Positions 7,197-15,882 are shown, numbered from the stretch's first letter. The stretch is DNA of 64,000 nucleotides from Brachybacterium ginsengisoli (GCF_002407065.1 NZ_CP023564.1:434001-498000), one strand, 5' to 3'. Translations and numbers: made by a program. The notes: generated from the sequence alone by a model not told the origin.

Positions 7197-7238
7197 CGGA
7201 CGGACGGACTCGGACGGACGGACTCGGACGGACGGACT
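7197..7238. repeat. three perfect 14-bp tandem repeats at the end of the EIIC gene
   Basis: CGGACGGACGGACT occurs three times without a mismatch, and the last base of the third unit is the first base of the EIIC stop codon on the plus coordinate. On the minus strand the array is transcribed as the start of the 3' untranslated region. Confidence 0.9.
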
Positions 7239-8794
7239 CAGGCCGGGGGCGGCGGGGGCGTGGGTGCGCCGGCCGGGGGAGCGACCCTCGGGTAGGCGGC
7301 ACCGGCGGCGCGGCGCGGTGCGCCCTGGCCGTCCCCGGCCTCCGCGGCGGCGCCGACGGGCTCGCGCGCCGGGGCCGGGTCCCAGCCGGCGTCGACCACG
7401 CGGCGCTGCATGAGGATCGCGCCGCCCAGGATCACGGCGCCCACCACGACCAGCAGGATGATGCCGGGCAGCACGCCGGTGCGGGCGGAGTAGCCGATGA
7501 GGATGCCGAACCAGCCGAAGTCGGTGTCGCCGAAGGTGGTGTTCGCCGAGCCGAAGGAGCCCAGCACCTTCAGCAGCAGCGCCGGCAGGAAGGTGACCAG
7601 CAGGCCGTTGACGAAGCCGCCCGCGACCGCGCCGCGTCGGCCGCCGGTGGCGTTGCCGTAGACGCCCGCCGCACCGCCGGTGAAGAAGTGGGGCACCAGG
7701 CCGGGCAGGATCAGGGCGAGCCCGAGCACCGGGCCGAGCCAGACCCCGAGCACCAGCAGCCCCACGAGCCCGCCCACGAAGCTCGAGAGGAAGCCGATCA
7801 GCACCGCGTTCTGCGCGTACGGGAAGACGATCGGGGCGTCCAGCGCGGGGATCGCGCCGGGGACCACCTTGGCGGCGATGCCCTGGAAGGCGGGCACCAG
7901 CTCGCCGAGGATCGTGCGCACGCCGAAGAGGATCACGGCCACCGCGATGCCGAACTGCAGGCCCTGGGTCACGGCCTGCATGAGGTAGTTGCCGACGTCG
8001 GTCGCGCCGCCCTCGAAGGCGTCGAAGGCGGTGGCCTGACCGGCGCGCAGCAGGTAGGCGACCGCGACCACGAGGTACATGAGCACCATCGACAGGGCGG
8101 TGGCGACCATGGAGTCGCGCAGGAAGCGCAGGGACTCGGGGACCTTGAGGTCCTCGGTGGAGCGGCTGCGGCCCTTGGGGTCCACGAGGCGGCCGACGGC
8201 GCCGGCGGCGATGTAGCCCGCGGTGCCGAAGTGCCCGATCGCGATCGAGTCGTCCCCGGAGATGCGGCGGGTCCAGGGCTGGGAGAAGGCCGGCAGGGAG
8301 ACCATCAGGATGCCCAGCAGCACCGCGCCGAGCACCACCACGACCACGGTGGGCATGCCCGCCGAGGCCATGACCACGGTGATCAGGGTGGCCATGAACA
8401 GCAGGTGGTGGCCGGTGAGGAAGACGTACCGCAGGGGCGTGAAGCGGGCCAGGGCGATCGCGACGACGAAGCCGAGGATCATCAGCCACGCCACCTGGGC
8501 GCCGAACTGCTCCTGGGCGATGCCGGCGATCGCCTCGTTGGTCGGGACCACGCCCTGCGCGCCGAGGGCGCCCTGGATCATGACGCCGAGCGGGGTGAGG
8601 GAGGCGGTGACGAGGGTGGCACCGGCCCCGATCAGGAGGAATCCGAGGACGGCCTTGAGGGCGCCGCCCGCGACCTGCCCGGCGGACTTCCGCAGGGCGA
8701 TCAGGCCGATCGCGGTGATGATGCCGATGAGATAGGCGGGGACGCTGAGCACCTCGTTGACGAGGAACTCCGCGATCGAGACGAGCACGTTCAT
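7238..8794 (-). CDS. ulaA: PTS ascorbate-type transporter subunit EIIC (UlaA family)
   Basis: A 518-residue membrane protein that should move a sugar or sugar acid across the membrane while EIIB phosphorylates it. It matches the UlaA/SgaT family: an N-terminal helix ending in LRKS (34-37), GALKAVLGFLLIGAGA at 44-59, LTGHH at 126-130 and a SIAIGHFG block at 183-190. About 10-11 helices are predicted by eye. The ATG at 8794 has GGAG upstream. The C-terminal 40 residues form an Ala/Pro-rich cytoplasmic tail ending in a run of prolines, not usual for UlaA. It follows the EIIAB gene by 35 bases. L-ascorbate is the substrate of the founding member; the real substrate here is unknown. Confidence 0.85.
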   Translation of the reverse strand: MNVLVSIAEFLVNEVLSVPAYLIGIITAIGLIALRKSAGQVAGGALKAVLGFLLIGAGATLVTASLTPLGVMIQGALGAQGVVPTNEAIAGIAQEQFGAQVAWLMILGFVVAIALARFTPLRYVFLTGHHLLFMATLITVVMASAGMPTVVVVVLGAVLLGILMVSLPAFSQPWTRRISGDDSIAIGHFGTAGYIAAGAVGRLVDPKGRSRSTEDLKVPESLRFLRDSMVATALSMVLMYLVVAVAYLLRAGQATAFDAFEGGATDVGNYLMQAVTQGLQFGIAVAVILFGVRTILGELVPAFQGIAAKVVPGAIPALDAPIVFPYAQNAVLIGFLSSFVGGLVGLLVLGVWLGPVLGLALILPGLVPHFFTGGAAGVYGNATGGRRGAVAGGFVNGLLVTFLPALLLKVLGSFGSANTTFGDTDFGWFGILIGYSARTGVLPGIILLVVVGAVILGGAILMQRRVVDAGWDPAPAREPVGAAAEAGDGQGAPRRAAGAAYPRVAPPAGAPTPPPPPA

Positions 8795-8829
8795 GAGCTG
8801 GCTCCGGGGGAGAGGGTGGGGAGGCGGGA

Positions 8830-9690
8830 TCAGACGGCGTAGACGCGCCGCAGCACGGCGTCGATCTCGGCCTGGGAGGTGAAGTTCTCGATGACCTCGA
8901 CCGGGACGCCGACGTCGCCGAGGGTGTCCGCGATGGCGCCGGAGGTGAGGATGACGTCCGCGTCCTTGGCCCGGCCCTTGGCGGAGATCGTGTCGGTGGC
9001 CTGGATGTCGAGGTACGGGGACCAGCCCCAGCGGTCCAGGACCTGCTCGGCTGTGTTCTTGAGGAACAGGCTGGTGCCCAGGCCGTTGCCGCACACGGTG
9101 AGGATGAGGTTCTTCGACGGGACCGCGTCCGGGTCCGAGGGGGTCGCGGCGGCGGCCGACGGGGCGGCGGCCACGGGGGAACCGGCGGAGGCCGACGCCG
9201 TCGGGCTGGTCGCGGCGGCGGCGTCGCCGACCGCGGCGGAGGATCCGGCGCCGAGCGCGGCGAGGACCTCGTCCGGGGTGGCCGCCTCGTCCAGGGCGCG
9301 ACGGCCCTCGGGGTCGGCGAGCACCCCGGCGAGGGCCGCGAGCGCCGCCTGATGGGCGGAGGCGTCGGCCGCGGCGAGCGCCATCACGAGCGTGACCGGG
9401 TCGTTGGCCTCGTGGCCGAAGGGGATCGGCTCGGCCAGGCGGACGAAGGACATCGCGGTGCGATGCACGGACTCGTCGGGCCGGGAGTGCGCGAGGGCGA
9501 AGCCGGGCGTGATGACGATGTACGGGCCATGCTCCTCGACCGTGCGGATCATCGCGTCCGTGTAGGCCGGGGTGGTGGCCGAGGCGGAGACCAGGAGGTC
9601 GCCGGAGAGCCGGATCGCCTCCCTCCAGTCCGTGGCCGGTGCGTCGAGGAGGATGGCGGTGGGATCGACGAGATCGCTGAGCTGTGACAC
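8830..9690 (-). CDS. fused PTS EIIA-EIIB protein (ascorbate/mannitol-fructose type)
   Basis: This 286-residue cytoplasmic protein joins two PTS domains. Residues 1-145 are an EIIA domain with the phospho-acceptor His68 in PGFALAHSRP. Residues 148-190 are an Ala/Ser/Pro linker. Residues 193-286 are an EIIB domain with the phospho-acceptor Cys200 in TVCGNGLGTS, the loop typical of UlaB-like EIIB. In E. coli the same two domains are separate proteins (UlaC, UlaB). The start is a GTG at 9690 with GAGAAGAAG upstream. Phosphate would pass from HPr to His68, then Cys200, then to the sugar bound by the EIIC encoded downstream. No catabolic genes or regulator accompany the operon in this window. Confidence 0.88.
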   Translation of the reverse strand: MSQLSDLVDPTAILLDAPATDWREAIRLSGDLLVSASATTPAYTDAMIRTVEEHGPYIVITPGFALAHSRPDESVHRTAMSFVRLAEPIPFGHEANDPVTLVMALAAADASAHQAALAALAGVLADPEGRRALDEAATPDEVLAALGAGSSAAVGDAAAATSPTASASAGSPVAAAPSAAAATPSDPDAVPSKNLILTVCGNGLGTSLFLKNTAEQVLDRWGWSPYLDIQATDTISAKGRAKDADVILTSGAIADTLGDVGVPVEVIENFTSQAEIDAVLRRVYAV

Positions 9691-9956
9691 GGGACTTCTT
9701 CTCTCGAGAGGGGTGCGCGCTGCGCCGTTCGAGCGTACGTCCTCCGCGACGAGCCCGGTGGGCCAGGACCCTGTGGCAGGCGGTGGGCGCGAGCGAGCTC
9801 ACGGCGGCGGCTCCGCTCGGGGACCGGCGCACAGGGCCGGGCTCCGGCGCCGGAGCCCTGCGTCGGCCGAGGAGCAGTGCGTCCGGGGAACAGGACGCGA
9901 GGTCACAGGCCGGGCAAGGTTCGGCTCCGGGTGCCCGAGCATCGTGCCCGGTGTCA

Positions 9957-9962
9957 TACCGT
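9957..9962 (+). promoter_or_regulatory. -10 box of the amidohydrolase gene, leaderless
   Basis: TACCGT is followed by seven bases and the ATG at 9970. No Shine-Dalgarno sequence lies before this ATG, which supports a leaderless transcript starting at the A. Confidence 0.5.
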
Positions 9963-9969
9963 GGCCCGC

Positions 9970-11358
9970 ATGTCCCTTGAGTCGACGCCGCGCGACGGCG
10001 CCCCGCAGTCCCCCGGCAGCCAGCACACCGAGGTCTCCACGGCCTACCTCGCCCAGCTCGACGAGGAGAGGGAGGCCGCGATGCGCAGCGAGAGCCACCC
10101 CGGCTCCTCCTTCACCGGCGCCGCCGCCGCGCTCCACACCCTCCTCGAGGAGAAGGTGGCGACCCACGGCCCGGAGATGATCGAGCTGATGCTCGACCTC
10201 GCCGAGCACCCCGAGCCGGCCTTCGAGGAGCACCGCTCCGCGCGCGCGATCGCGGACGTGCTCGCCGCCCACGGCATCGAGGCGCAGGTGGGCGTGCACG
10301 GGCTGGACACCGCGATCCGTGCGGAGATCCGCGGCGAAGGCGGCGACCAGGAGGGCGCGCCGACCTACGCGATCCTCTCGGAGTACGACGCCCTGCCGGG
10401 CGTGGGCCACGGCTGCGGCCACAACGTCATCGCCGTCATGGGCCTCGGCGCGTTCCTCGCGCTGGCCGCCCTCGCGCAGGCCGACCCGTCGGCCGTGCCG
10501 GGACGGGTGGTGTTCCTCGGGACCCCCGCCGAGGAGGGCCACACCGGCAAGGAGTACATGGCCCGTGAGGGTGCCTTCGAGGGCCTCGACGCCGCCGTGA
10601 TGGTGCACCCCTACGGCTACGACCTGGCCGATCAGACCTGGCTGGGGCGTCGCACCCTCACCGTCGAGTACCACGGGCACACCGCTCACGCCTCCGCCCA
10701 GCCGTACATGGGCCGCAACGCGCTGGATGCGGCGAGCCTGATGTACCAGGGCGTGGGCCTGATGCGTCAGCAGACCCCGCCGACGGACCGCATCCACGCC
10801 GTGATCCGCGAGGGCGGGGAGCGGGCGAGCGTGGTCCCCGACCATGCACGCCTGGACCTGTACGTGCGCTCGCAGCGGCCCGAGACCCTGCGGGACCTCT
10901 CGCAGCGCGTCGAGGACGTGGCCCGCGGCGCGGCGCTGATGGCGGGCGTGGGCGTCACGGTGACCTGGGACGAGCACCCGCCGTCCCTGCCCGTGCGTAC
11001 CAACGAGGCGCTCACCGGGCGCTGGGTCGAGTCGCAGCGCCGCCGCGGCCGCGACCCTCTGCCCCACGGCGTGGTCTCGCCGTCGCTGGCCGCCTCGACC
11101 GACTTCGGCAACGTCAGCTACCGGATCCCCGGCATCCACCCGGTGATCCGGATCGCGCCCTCCGAGATCGCGCTGCACACCCGGGAGTTCGCCGCCTGGG
11201 CGGTCTCCGAGGACGCCCGGACCGCTGCGGCCGACGGCGCCTACGGCCTCGCCGCGACCGTGCTCGACGCCCTTCACGACCCGGCGCTCGCCACCGCCGT
11301 CGGCGACGAGTTCCAGGCCGCCGGCGGCGCGATCGACGTCCCGCACTTCTTCGACTGA
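9970..11358 (+). CDS. M20 family amidohydrolase (AbgB-like)
   Basis: A 462-residue metal-dependent hydrolase of the M20 peptidase/amidohydrolase family. EYDALPGVGHGCGHN (138-152) supplies metal ligands His and the HGCGHN signature, TPAEEGH (185-191) the catalytic Glu pair, and HPYGYD a further ligand region; a dimerisation domain lies between about 215 and 330. The ATG at 9970 was chosen over a longer upstream frame because a TACCGT box sits 7 bases before it. An AbgT-family transporter gene follows 67 bases downstream, so the pair probably imports and cleaves a p-aminobenzoyl-glutamate-like or N-acyl dipeptide. The residue range and pairing match E. coli AbgB/AbgT; the exact substrate is not shown. 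Confidence 0.88.
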   Translation: MSLESTPRDGAPQSPGSQHTEVSTAYLAQLDEEREAAMRSESHPGSSFTGAAAALHTLLEEKVATHGPEMIELMLDLAEHPEPAFEEHRSARAIADVLAAHGIEAQVGVHGLDTAIRAEIRGEGGDQEGAPTYAILSEYDALPGVGHGCGHNVIAVMGLGAFLALAALAQADPSAVPGRVVFLGTPAEEGHTGKEYMAREGAFEGLDAAVMVHPYGYDLADQTWLGRRTLTVEYHGHTAHASAQPYMGRNALDAASLMYQGVGLMRQQTPPTDRIHAVIREGGERASVVPDHARLDLYVRSQRPETLRDLSQRVEDVARGAALMAGVGVTVTWDEHPPSLPVRTNEALTGRWVESQRRRGRDPLPHGVVSPSLAASTDFGNVSYRIPGIHPVIRIAPSEIALHTREFAAWAVSEDARTAAADGAYGLAATVLDALHDPALATAVGDEFQAAGGAIDVPHFFD

Positions 11359-11425
11359 CCTGCGTCGATCGACCTCGCTGCAGTCCCCCTCCTCCTCCTC
11401 CTCCCCCACACCCCCAGGAGCTTCG

Positions 11426-13012
11426 ATGAGCACCGCAACCACCGAGCCGTCGCCGAGCGGCGGCTTCACCGACCGGGCCCTGAACTGGGTCGAATGGGCC
11501 GGCAACAAGCTGCCCGAGCCCTTCATGCTGTTCGTGGTCCTGTTCCTGGTCACCGGCGTGGTCTCCACCGGCATGGAGCTCGCCGGCGTGGTCGTGCAGG
11601 TGCCCGGCTCGGACGAGCCCACCGCCATCCAGGGGCTGTTCACCGGTGAGGGCATGGCGTGGCTGACCACGAACCTCGGCGTGAACTACATCGGCTTCCC
11701 GCCGCTGGTCACCGTGATGCCGATCCTGCTCGCGATCGGCATCGCCCAGCACTCCGGCCTGCTGGCCGCCGCGATCCGCAAGCTGTTCGGCTCCGCCCCG
11801 GCGTGGATGCTCCCCTATGTGGTGGGCTTCGTGGGCGTGGTCTCCTCGATCATGGCCGACTCCGCCTTCGTGGTGGTCCCGCCGCTCGCGGCGCTCGTGT
11901 TCAAGGCCGCCGGCCGCCACCCCGTCGCCGGCCTGCTGGGCGGCTTCGCGGCCGCCGGCGCCGGATACTCCACGAACATCTTCCCGACCTCGCTGGACGC
12001 CCTGTTCGCCGGCATCACCACCACTGTCATGGACGCCCTGCCCGGCTTCGAGTTCAGCGCCGTGAACCCGGTGTCGAACTGGTGGTTCAACATCGCCTCG
12101 TCGATCATCCTGGGCTTCGTGGCCGGCTTCATCATCGACCGCCTCATCGAGCCGCGGCTGCGCCGTCAGGGCGTCCCGGTGGACGAGGTCGCCGTCGAGG
12201 GCGCCGAGGACTCGGCCGAGAGCGCCGAGCAGATGCGCGCCGCCCTCTCGCCGAAGGAGAACAAGGGCCTGCTGGTCGCGGTGATCGCCGCCGTGGTCCT
12301 GACCGCCGGGATCCTCGTGGCCGTGCTCCCCGCCGCCTCGCCCTGGCGCAACGAGGAGGGCGGCTACCTGCCCAAGTCCCCGCTGCTGGACTCGATCGTG
12401 TTCATCGTGATCGCGTACTTCTTCGTGGTGGGCATCGCCTACGGCGCGATCGTCGGCACCCTGCGCAGCACCCGCGACGCGGTGCGGATGATGTCCGATG
12501 CGCTCAAGGAAATGCTGCCGTTCATCGTGCTGGCCTTCATCCTGGGCAACTTCATCTCCCTGTTCAACTGGTCCGGGATCGGCACCTGGATCGCCGTCAC
12601 CGGCGCCGCCGCCCTCGAAGGGGCGGGGCTCACCGGCTTCGGCGCCATCATCGGCTTCATCCTGCTGGCCAGCGTGCTGAACCTGTTCATCATCTCCGGC
12701 TCCGGCATGTGGGCGATCATGGGCGCCGTGTTCGTGCCGATGTTCGCTCTGATCGGCTACGAGCCCGCCTTCACCCAGGCGGCGTTCCGCGTGGGCGACT
12801 CCGCCACGCAGGTCATCACGCCGATGAACCCGTACATGATCGTGCTGCTGGGCATGCTGCGGAAGTATGAGCCCGGCGCCGGCCTGGGCACCCTGATGGC
12901 GCGGATGCTGCCCTTCGTGATCCCGTTCTGGATCGTGTGGACGGCGATCCTGGCGGTGTTCTTCTTCGCCGATCTGCCGCTCGGCCCGGGCAACAGCATC
13001 TTCATGGGCTGA
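11426..13012 (+). CDS. abgT: AbgT family transporter
   Basis: A 528-residue inner-membrane protein of the AbgT family. It starts at an ATG preceded by AGGAG. An early PEPFMLFVVLFLVTG block, a GFPPLVTVMPILLAIGIA segment and a conserved SGSGMWAIMGAVFVPMFALIGYEPAF stretch near residues 415-440, followed by GDSATQVITPMNPYM, are typical of the family. E. coli AbgT takes up p-aminobenzoyl-glutamate; other members (MtrF, YdaH) export sulfonamides. Being paired with an M20 hydrolase points to uptake here. The gene ends head-on against the next gene on the opposite strand, with a small GCTGAGG/CCTCAGC stem spanning both stop codons. Confidence 0.92.
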   Translation: MSTATTEPSPSGGFTDRALNWVEWAGNKLPEPFMLFVVLFLVTGVVSTGMELAGVVVQVPGSDEPTAIQGLFTGEGMAWLTTNLGVNYIGFPPLVTVMPILLAIGIAQHSGLLAAAIRKLFGSAPAWMLPYVVGFVGVVSSIMADSAFVVVPPLAALVFKAAGRHPVAGLLGGFAAAGAGYSTNIFPTSLDALFAGITTTVMDALPGFEFSAVNPVSNWWFNIASSIILGFVAGFIIDRLIEPRLRRQGVPVDEVAVEGAEDSAESAEQMRAALSPKENKGLLVAVIAAVVLTAGILVAVLPAASPWRNEEGGYLPKSPLLDSIVFIVIAYFFVVGIAYGAIVGTLRSTRDAVRMMSDALKEMLPFIVLAFILGNFISLFNWSGIGTWIAVTGAAALEGAGLTGFGAIIGFILLASVLNLFIISGSGMWAIMGAVFVPMFALIGYEPAFTQAAFRVGDSATQVITPMNPYMIVLLGMLRKYEPGAGLGTLMARMLPFVIPFWIVWTAILAVFFFADLPLGPGNSIFMG

Positions 13013-13022
13013 GGCTCGGCCC

Positions 13023-13673
13023 TCAGCTGACGATCGTGGAGTACCCCTGCCGCGCGGCGATCAGGTGGTCGCGCGAGTAGCTGGTGATCCCGAGGGTCTG
13101 GGCGCGCCCGGGGTCGGAGACCAGGATGTTGCCGTCGGCGTCCTCGCCCTGGGCGACCACGAAGTGGCCGTAGTTCGCCGTCGGATCGTCGATCAGGGCG
13201 CCGTGGCGGACGTGCAGGATGACCACCGAGCCGTTCGCCGCGGCGGCCACGCCCTCCTCGAAGACGGCGCGGGTGGCCCGGGCGCCGGCGTCGCGGATCC
13301 CGTCCTCGAGGTCGCCGAGGTACGCGCCGATGTAGTCGACGCTCTTGGCGTCGGGGTCGTCCCACGGGGAGAGCCCGCAGCGGGCACGCATCTCCTCGAC
13401 GGCGCGGATGTTGCCACCCACCTCGGTGCCCTTCGTCCCCGAGACGTAGTGCGGGACCGTGCGCCCGGCGGCGACCATCGCGATCACCGTCGAGGTGGGG
13501 CCGCAGTTCTCCGTGTCCCAGCGGCCCGTGCCCATCTGGTCGACCACCACGAGGTCGCTCGAGGCATGGGCCTGGCTGGTGGCGAACAGACCGGCGGCGA
13601 CGGTCAGCCCGATCGCGCCGAATCCGCGGAGCGCGGTGCGTCGATCGATGGCGTCATGCAGGGGGCGGGGCAT
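13023..13673 (-). CDS. Tat-exported C39-like cysteine peptidase family protein
   Basis: A 216-residue secreted protein. The N-terminus carries a twin-arginine signal (DRRTALRGFG at 10-19) and a hydrophobic stretch ending near AHA-SS (36-39). The mature part has a papain-like triad in the order of C39-like peptidases: Cys57 in ENCGPTS, His170 in NYGHFVV and Asp187 in VSDPGR. The final 170 residues are paralogous to the C-terminal domain of the gene at 23555-24541. The ATG at 13673 has GGAGGT upstream. C39-like domains cut peptides such as double-glycine leaders or cell-wall peptides; the substrate here is unknown, and no bacteriocin gene is nearby. Confidence 0.75.
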   Translation of the reverse strand: MPRPLHDAIDRRTALRGFGAIGLTVAAGLFATSQAHASSDLVVVDQMGTGRWDTENCGPTSTVIAMVAAGRTVPHYVSGTKGTEVGGNIRAVEEMRARCGLSPWDDPDAKSVDYIGAYLGDLEDGIRDAGARATRAVFEEGVAAAANGSVVILHVRHGALIDDPTANYGHFVVAQGEDADGNILVSDPGRAQTLGITSYSRDHLIAARQGYSTIVS

Positions 13674-13853
13674 CCCGGTGACCTCCGATGGGGCAAGAGG
13701 GGCGGTGCAGTCGACGCCGTCAGCGCTGCTCGTGAATGATCAACCACTGTGGTCCCCGTGCCCCGGGCGCTTCAAGCCGGGCGTGATCCTCCGCTCGCCG
13801 TGGCGGCGGCCACTCGGGGCCGACGGCGAGCTCGAGCAGGGCTTCGCCGCAGG

Positions 13854-14399
13854 TCAGCGCGTCGTTGATCGGGGGTCGCCGGCCACGGGTGTCACCCCGG
13901 GCTCGTGCTCGAAGGAGTGATGTGCGCGACCGAAGGCCTGCGTGGTCCCGCGGCGGCGGAAGCCGATCTTCTCCAGCACCCGCGCCGAGGCGGGGTTGTG
14001 GACGTCGGCCAGGGCGACCAGCCGCGGCAGCGTGAGGGGCCCGACGGCGGCGTCGAGGCACAGCTGCGCGGCCTCGGTGGCCAGGCCCCGACCCCACCAC
14101 GGCCTGCCCAGCGTGTACCCGAGCTCGACCCCGTGCTCGGTGACCTCCAGGCCCGCGTCCCCGATCAGCGCGCCGGTCGCGCGCTCGATCACCGCCCAGA
14201 AGGCGAAGCCGTGCCGTGCCTGGTGGGCCCGGTGCTCGGCGATCATCTCCGCGGACCGCCCGCGATCCACCGGCCCGCCCTCGCCCACGTACCGCATCAC
14301 CTCGGCGTCGCCGTAGACGCGATGCGCCGCCTCGAGGTCGGCCGGCTCGAAGGAGCGCAGCAGCAGGCGATCGCCGAGCAGGGGGAAGGACAGGGACAT
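13854..14399 (-). CDS. GNAT family N-acetyltransferase (RimJ/RimL-like)
   Basis: A 181-residue acetyl-CoA-dependent acetyltransferase. It begins MSLSFPLLGDRLLLRSFEPAD, the usual start of RimJ/RimL-type GNATs. The acetyl-CoA loop is in the GRPWWGRGLATEA segment near residues 116-128, and the closing NPASARVLEKIGFRR block near 144-158 is typical. I chose the ATG at 14399, directly behind a TTGACC-17-CACACT promoter with no untranslated leader. The acceptor (protein N-terminus or small amine) cannot be told. The 180 bases downstream (13674-13853) hold no gene I can support. Confidence 0.88.
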   Translation of the reverse strand: MSLSFPLLGDRLLLRSFEPADLEAAHRVYGDAEVMRYVGEGGPVDRGRSAEMIAEHRAHQARHGFAFWAVIERATGALIGDAGLEVTEHGVELGYTLGRPWWGRGLATEAAQLCLDAAVGPLTLPRLVALADVHNPASARVLEKIGFRRRGTTQAFGRAHHSFEHEPGVTPVAGDPRSTTR

Positions 14400-14405
14400 G
14401 GCGGC

Positions 14406-14434
14406 AGTGTGTCGCCGGCATCGCCCGTGGTCAA
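14406..14434 (-). promoter_or_regulatory. promoter of the GNAT gene, leaderless
   Basis: On the minus strand TTGACC (14429-14434) and CACACT (14406-14411) are 17 bases apart, and the ATG follows after six more bases. It is divergent from the lrgA promoter. Confidence 0.55.
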
Positions 14435-14460
14435 CTGCGTTTCCCACGGCCCGTGCCGGA

Positions 14461-14466
14461 TACCCT
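14461..14466 (+). promoter_or_regulatory. -10 box of lrgAB, leaderless
   Basis: TACCCT is followed by seven bases and the lrgA ATG at 14474. No Shine-Dalgarno sequence is present. It lies back to back with the GNAT promoter within 75 bases. Confidence 0.5.
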
Positions 14467-14473
14467 GGCGGCG

Positions 14474-14884
14474 ATGTCCCGACTCTCCGCGCTCCCGCCG
14501 ATCGTGCTGGGCCTCGTGATCCTGGTGCTCGCGCAGCTCGCCGGGCTGGGGCTCGCGTCCCTGCTGCACCTGCCCGTCCCCGGGGTGGTGCTGGGCCTGG
14601 TGATGCTGGTGGGGCTCGGCGCACTGCGGCCCACCGCGATGCTCACGCGCCGGGCCGAGCCCGCGGCCGCCCCGCTGCTGAAGCACCTGCAGCTGCTGTT
14701 CATCCCGCCGGGCGTGGGCATCGTCGTCGAGCTCGAGGAGCTGGCGCACAACGCCCTCCCGATCGCGCTCGCCGTCGGCGGATCCTTCGCCCTCGCCCTG
14801 GTGCTCGTGGGGCACCTGCTCCAGGCGCTCCTGCGCTGGTGGGACCGTCGTCGAGCGGCGGCCGACGGGGAGGCGCCCGCATGA
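14474..14884 (+). CDS. lrgA: LrgA/CidA family holin-like protein
   Basis: A 136-residue membrane protein with four helices. Helix 2 holds LLHLPVPGVVLGLVMLVGLG, the P-x-P-G-x-x-x-G pattern of the LrgA/CidA/YohJ family, and LQLLFIPPGVGIV marks the third segment. LrgA-like proteins form small channels linked to autolysis control and, in some species, pyruvate uptake. The ATG at 14474 sits seven bases behind a TACCCT box. Its stop overlaps the lrgB start by four bases (ATGA), so the two are translationally coupled. A cytoplasmic Arg/Ala-rich tail follows the last helix. Confidence 0.9.
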   Translation: MSRLSALPPIVLGLVILVLAQLAGLGLASLLHLPVPGVVLGLVMLVGLGALRPTAMLTRRAEPAAAPLLKHLQLLFIPPGVGIVVELEELAHNALPIALAVGGSFALALVLVGHLLQALLRWWDRRRAAADGEAPA

Positions 14885-15579
14885 GCGCCGTGCTCCACCT
14901 GCCGCTGTTCGGGATGGTCCTGACGATCCTCGTCTACCTCGTCGCCCACCGGCTGCACCAGGCCTCCGGGCGCAGCCCCCTGCTCACCCCGGTGCTGGTG
15001 AGCGTGATCGTGATCGCCGTGATCCTGCAGCTCGTGGGCCTGCCCTACGCCGAATACCTGCGCCAGTGCTTCGTGCTCACCCTGCTGCTGGGCCCGGCCA
15101 CCGTCGCGCTCGCCCTGCCGCTGCTGCACAACGGACGGGCCCTGCTGAGCTCCGCGCTGCCGGTGGCGGTGACGCTGCTGATCGGTGGGGCGGTCAGCGT
15201 GGCGATCACCGTCGGCACCCTCCTCGCCTTCGGGGTGGACACCGACCTCCTGCTCGCCGCGCTGCCGCGGTCGGTGACCTCGCCGGTGGGGCTCTCGATC
15301 GCCGAGGTGCTCGACGCCTCGGTGCCGCTCGCGGTGACCCTCACCCTGATCTCCGGAGTGGCCGGTGCGGTGGTCGGCCCGGCGCTGCTGACCCTCGCCC
15401 GGGTGCGGGACGAGCGGGCGCGGGGCTTCGCGATCGGCATGACCTCCCACGGCATCGGCACCTCGCGGGTGCTCGCCGACTCGGCGGTCTCCGGGGGCTG
15501 GTCGAGCGCCGGGATGGTGCTGAACGCGCTGGCCATGACCGTGGTGCTGCCGGTCGTGGCGCACCTCGTGACCGGTTGA
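14881..15579 (+). CDS. lrgB: LrgB/CidB family membrane protein
   Basis: A 232-residue membrane protein with about seven helices. It carries the family blocks LLGPATVALALPLL near 75-88, PRSVTSPVGLSIAEVL near 134-149 and the highly conserved GMTSHGIGTSR near 184-194. LrgB works with LrgA in the murein-hydrolase regulation or pyruvate uptake system. The start overlaps the lrgA stop by four bases. No LytTR or LytS sensor genes are beside the pair, so its regulation is not visible here. Confidence 0.9.
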   Translation: MSAVLHLPLFGMVLTILVYLVAHRLHQASGRSPLLTPVLVSVIVIAVILQLVGLPYAEYLRQCFVLTLLLGPATVALALPLLHNGRALLSSALPVAVTLLIGGAVSVAITVGTLLAFGVDTDLLLAALPRSVTSPVGLSIAEVLDASVPLAVTLTLISGVAGAVVGPALLTLARVRDERARGFAIGMTSHGIGTSRVLADSAVSGGWSSAGMVLNALAMTVVLPVVAHLVTG

Positions 15580-15630
15580 ACCTCCCCTCGCCCGAGCTCG
15601 GAGGCGTCAGCTCAGAGGTCCGGGCGGAGG

Positions 15631-15815
15631 TCAGGCTGCGAGGCTCGCGATGAGCTCCTCAATCCGGCAGCGGGATTCACGGAGTCGGCCGGAGCGGAGC
15701 CGGCCGAGCGAACCTCGATGCGGTCGCCCGCGAGATGCTGCAGATAGCCGGCGGCCATCTGGGAGCGGCCGGCGTTGTGGACGCAGACGACCAGGACGCT
15801 GGGGCGAGAGGACGT
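15631..15815 (-). pseudogene. arsC remnant with lost start codon and internal deletion
   Basis: The frame reads SRPSVLVVCVHNAGRSQMAA and on to EVRSAGSAPAD, the N-terminal 45 residues of a low-molecular-weight-phosphatase-type arsenate reductase, including the active-site loop. It then jumps directly into a second frame that reads RIEELIASLAA and stops, which looks like the C-terminal end of the same family. About 80 central codons are missing. The expected start position, six bases after AGGAG, is ACG where ATG would be needed. It follows arsR by about 70 bases, so it was probably once the second gene of an arsR-arsC operon; a complete arsC lies across the promoter at 17484. Confidence 0.8.
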
Positions 15816-15882
15816 GCGGTCTCCTGGTGGGCTGGGAGGAGTCGTCGGCGCAGGCGCGGCGGACGGTGGATCGGGCGGCGGA

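Noticed and set aside
5228..8842. 1204-codon open frame on the plus strand across the NSS and PTS genes
   Set aside because: It is antisense to clearly conserved genes, has an Asp/His/Arg/Glu-repeat composition typical of GC-rich shadow frames, and lacks any domain.
9691..9969. Extended N-terminus of the amidohydrolase from an ATG at 9877
   Set aside because: The added 31 residues are Arg-rich and unlike the family. The -10 box at 9957 fits the ATG at 9970.
13674..13853. Short minus-strand frame ending near 13720 (reads PQWLIIHEQR at its end)
   Set aside because: It has no start codon with a ribosome binding site outside the GNAT gene and matches no family I know. It may be a remnant, but I cannot support it.
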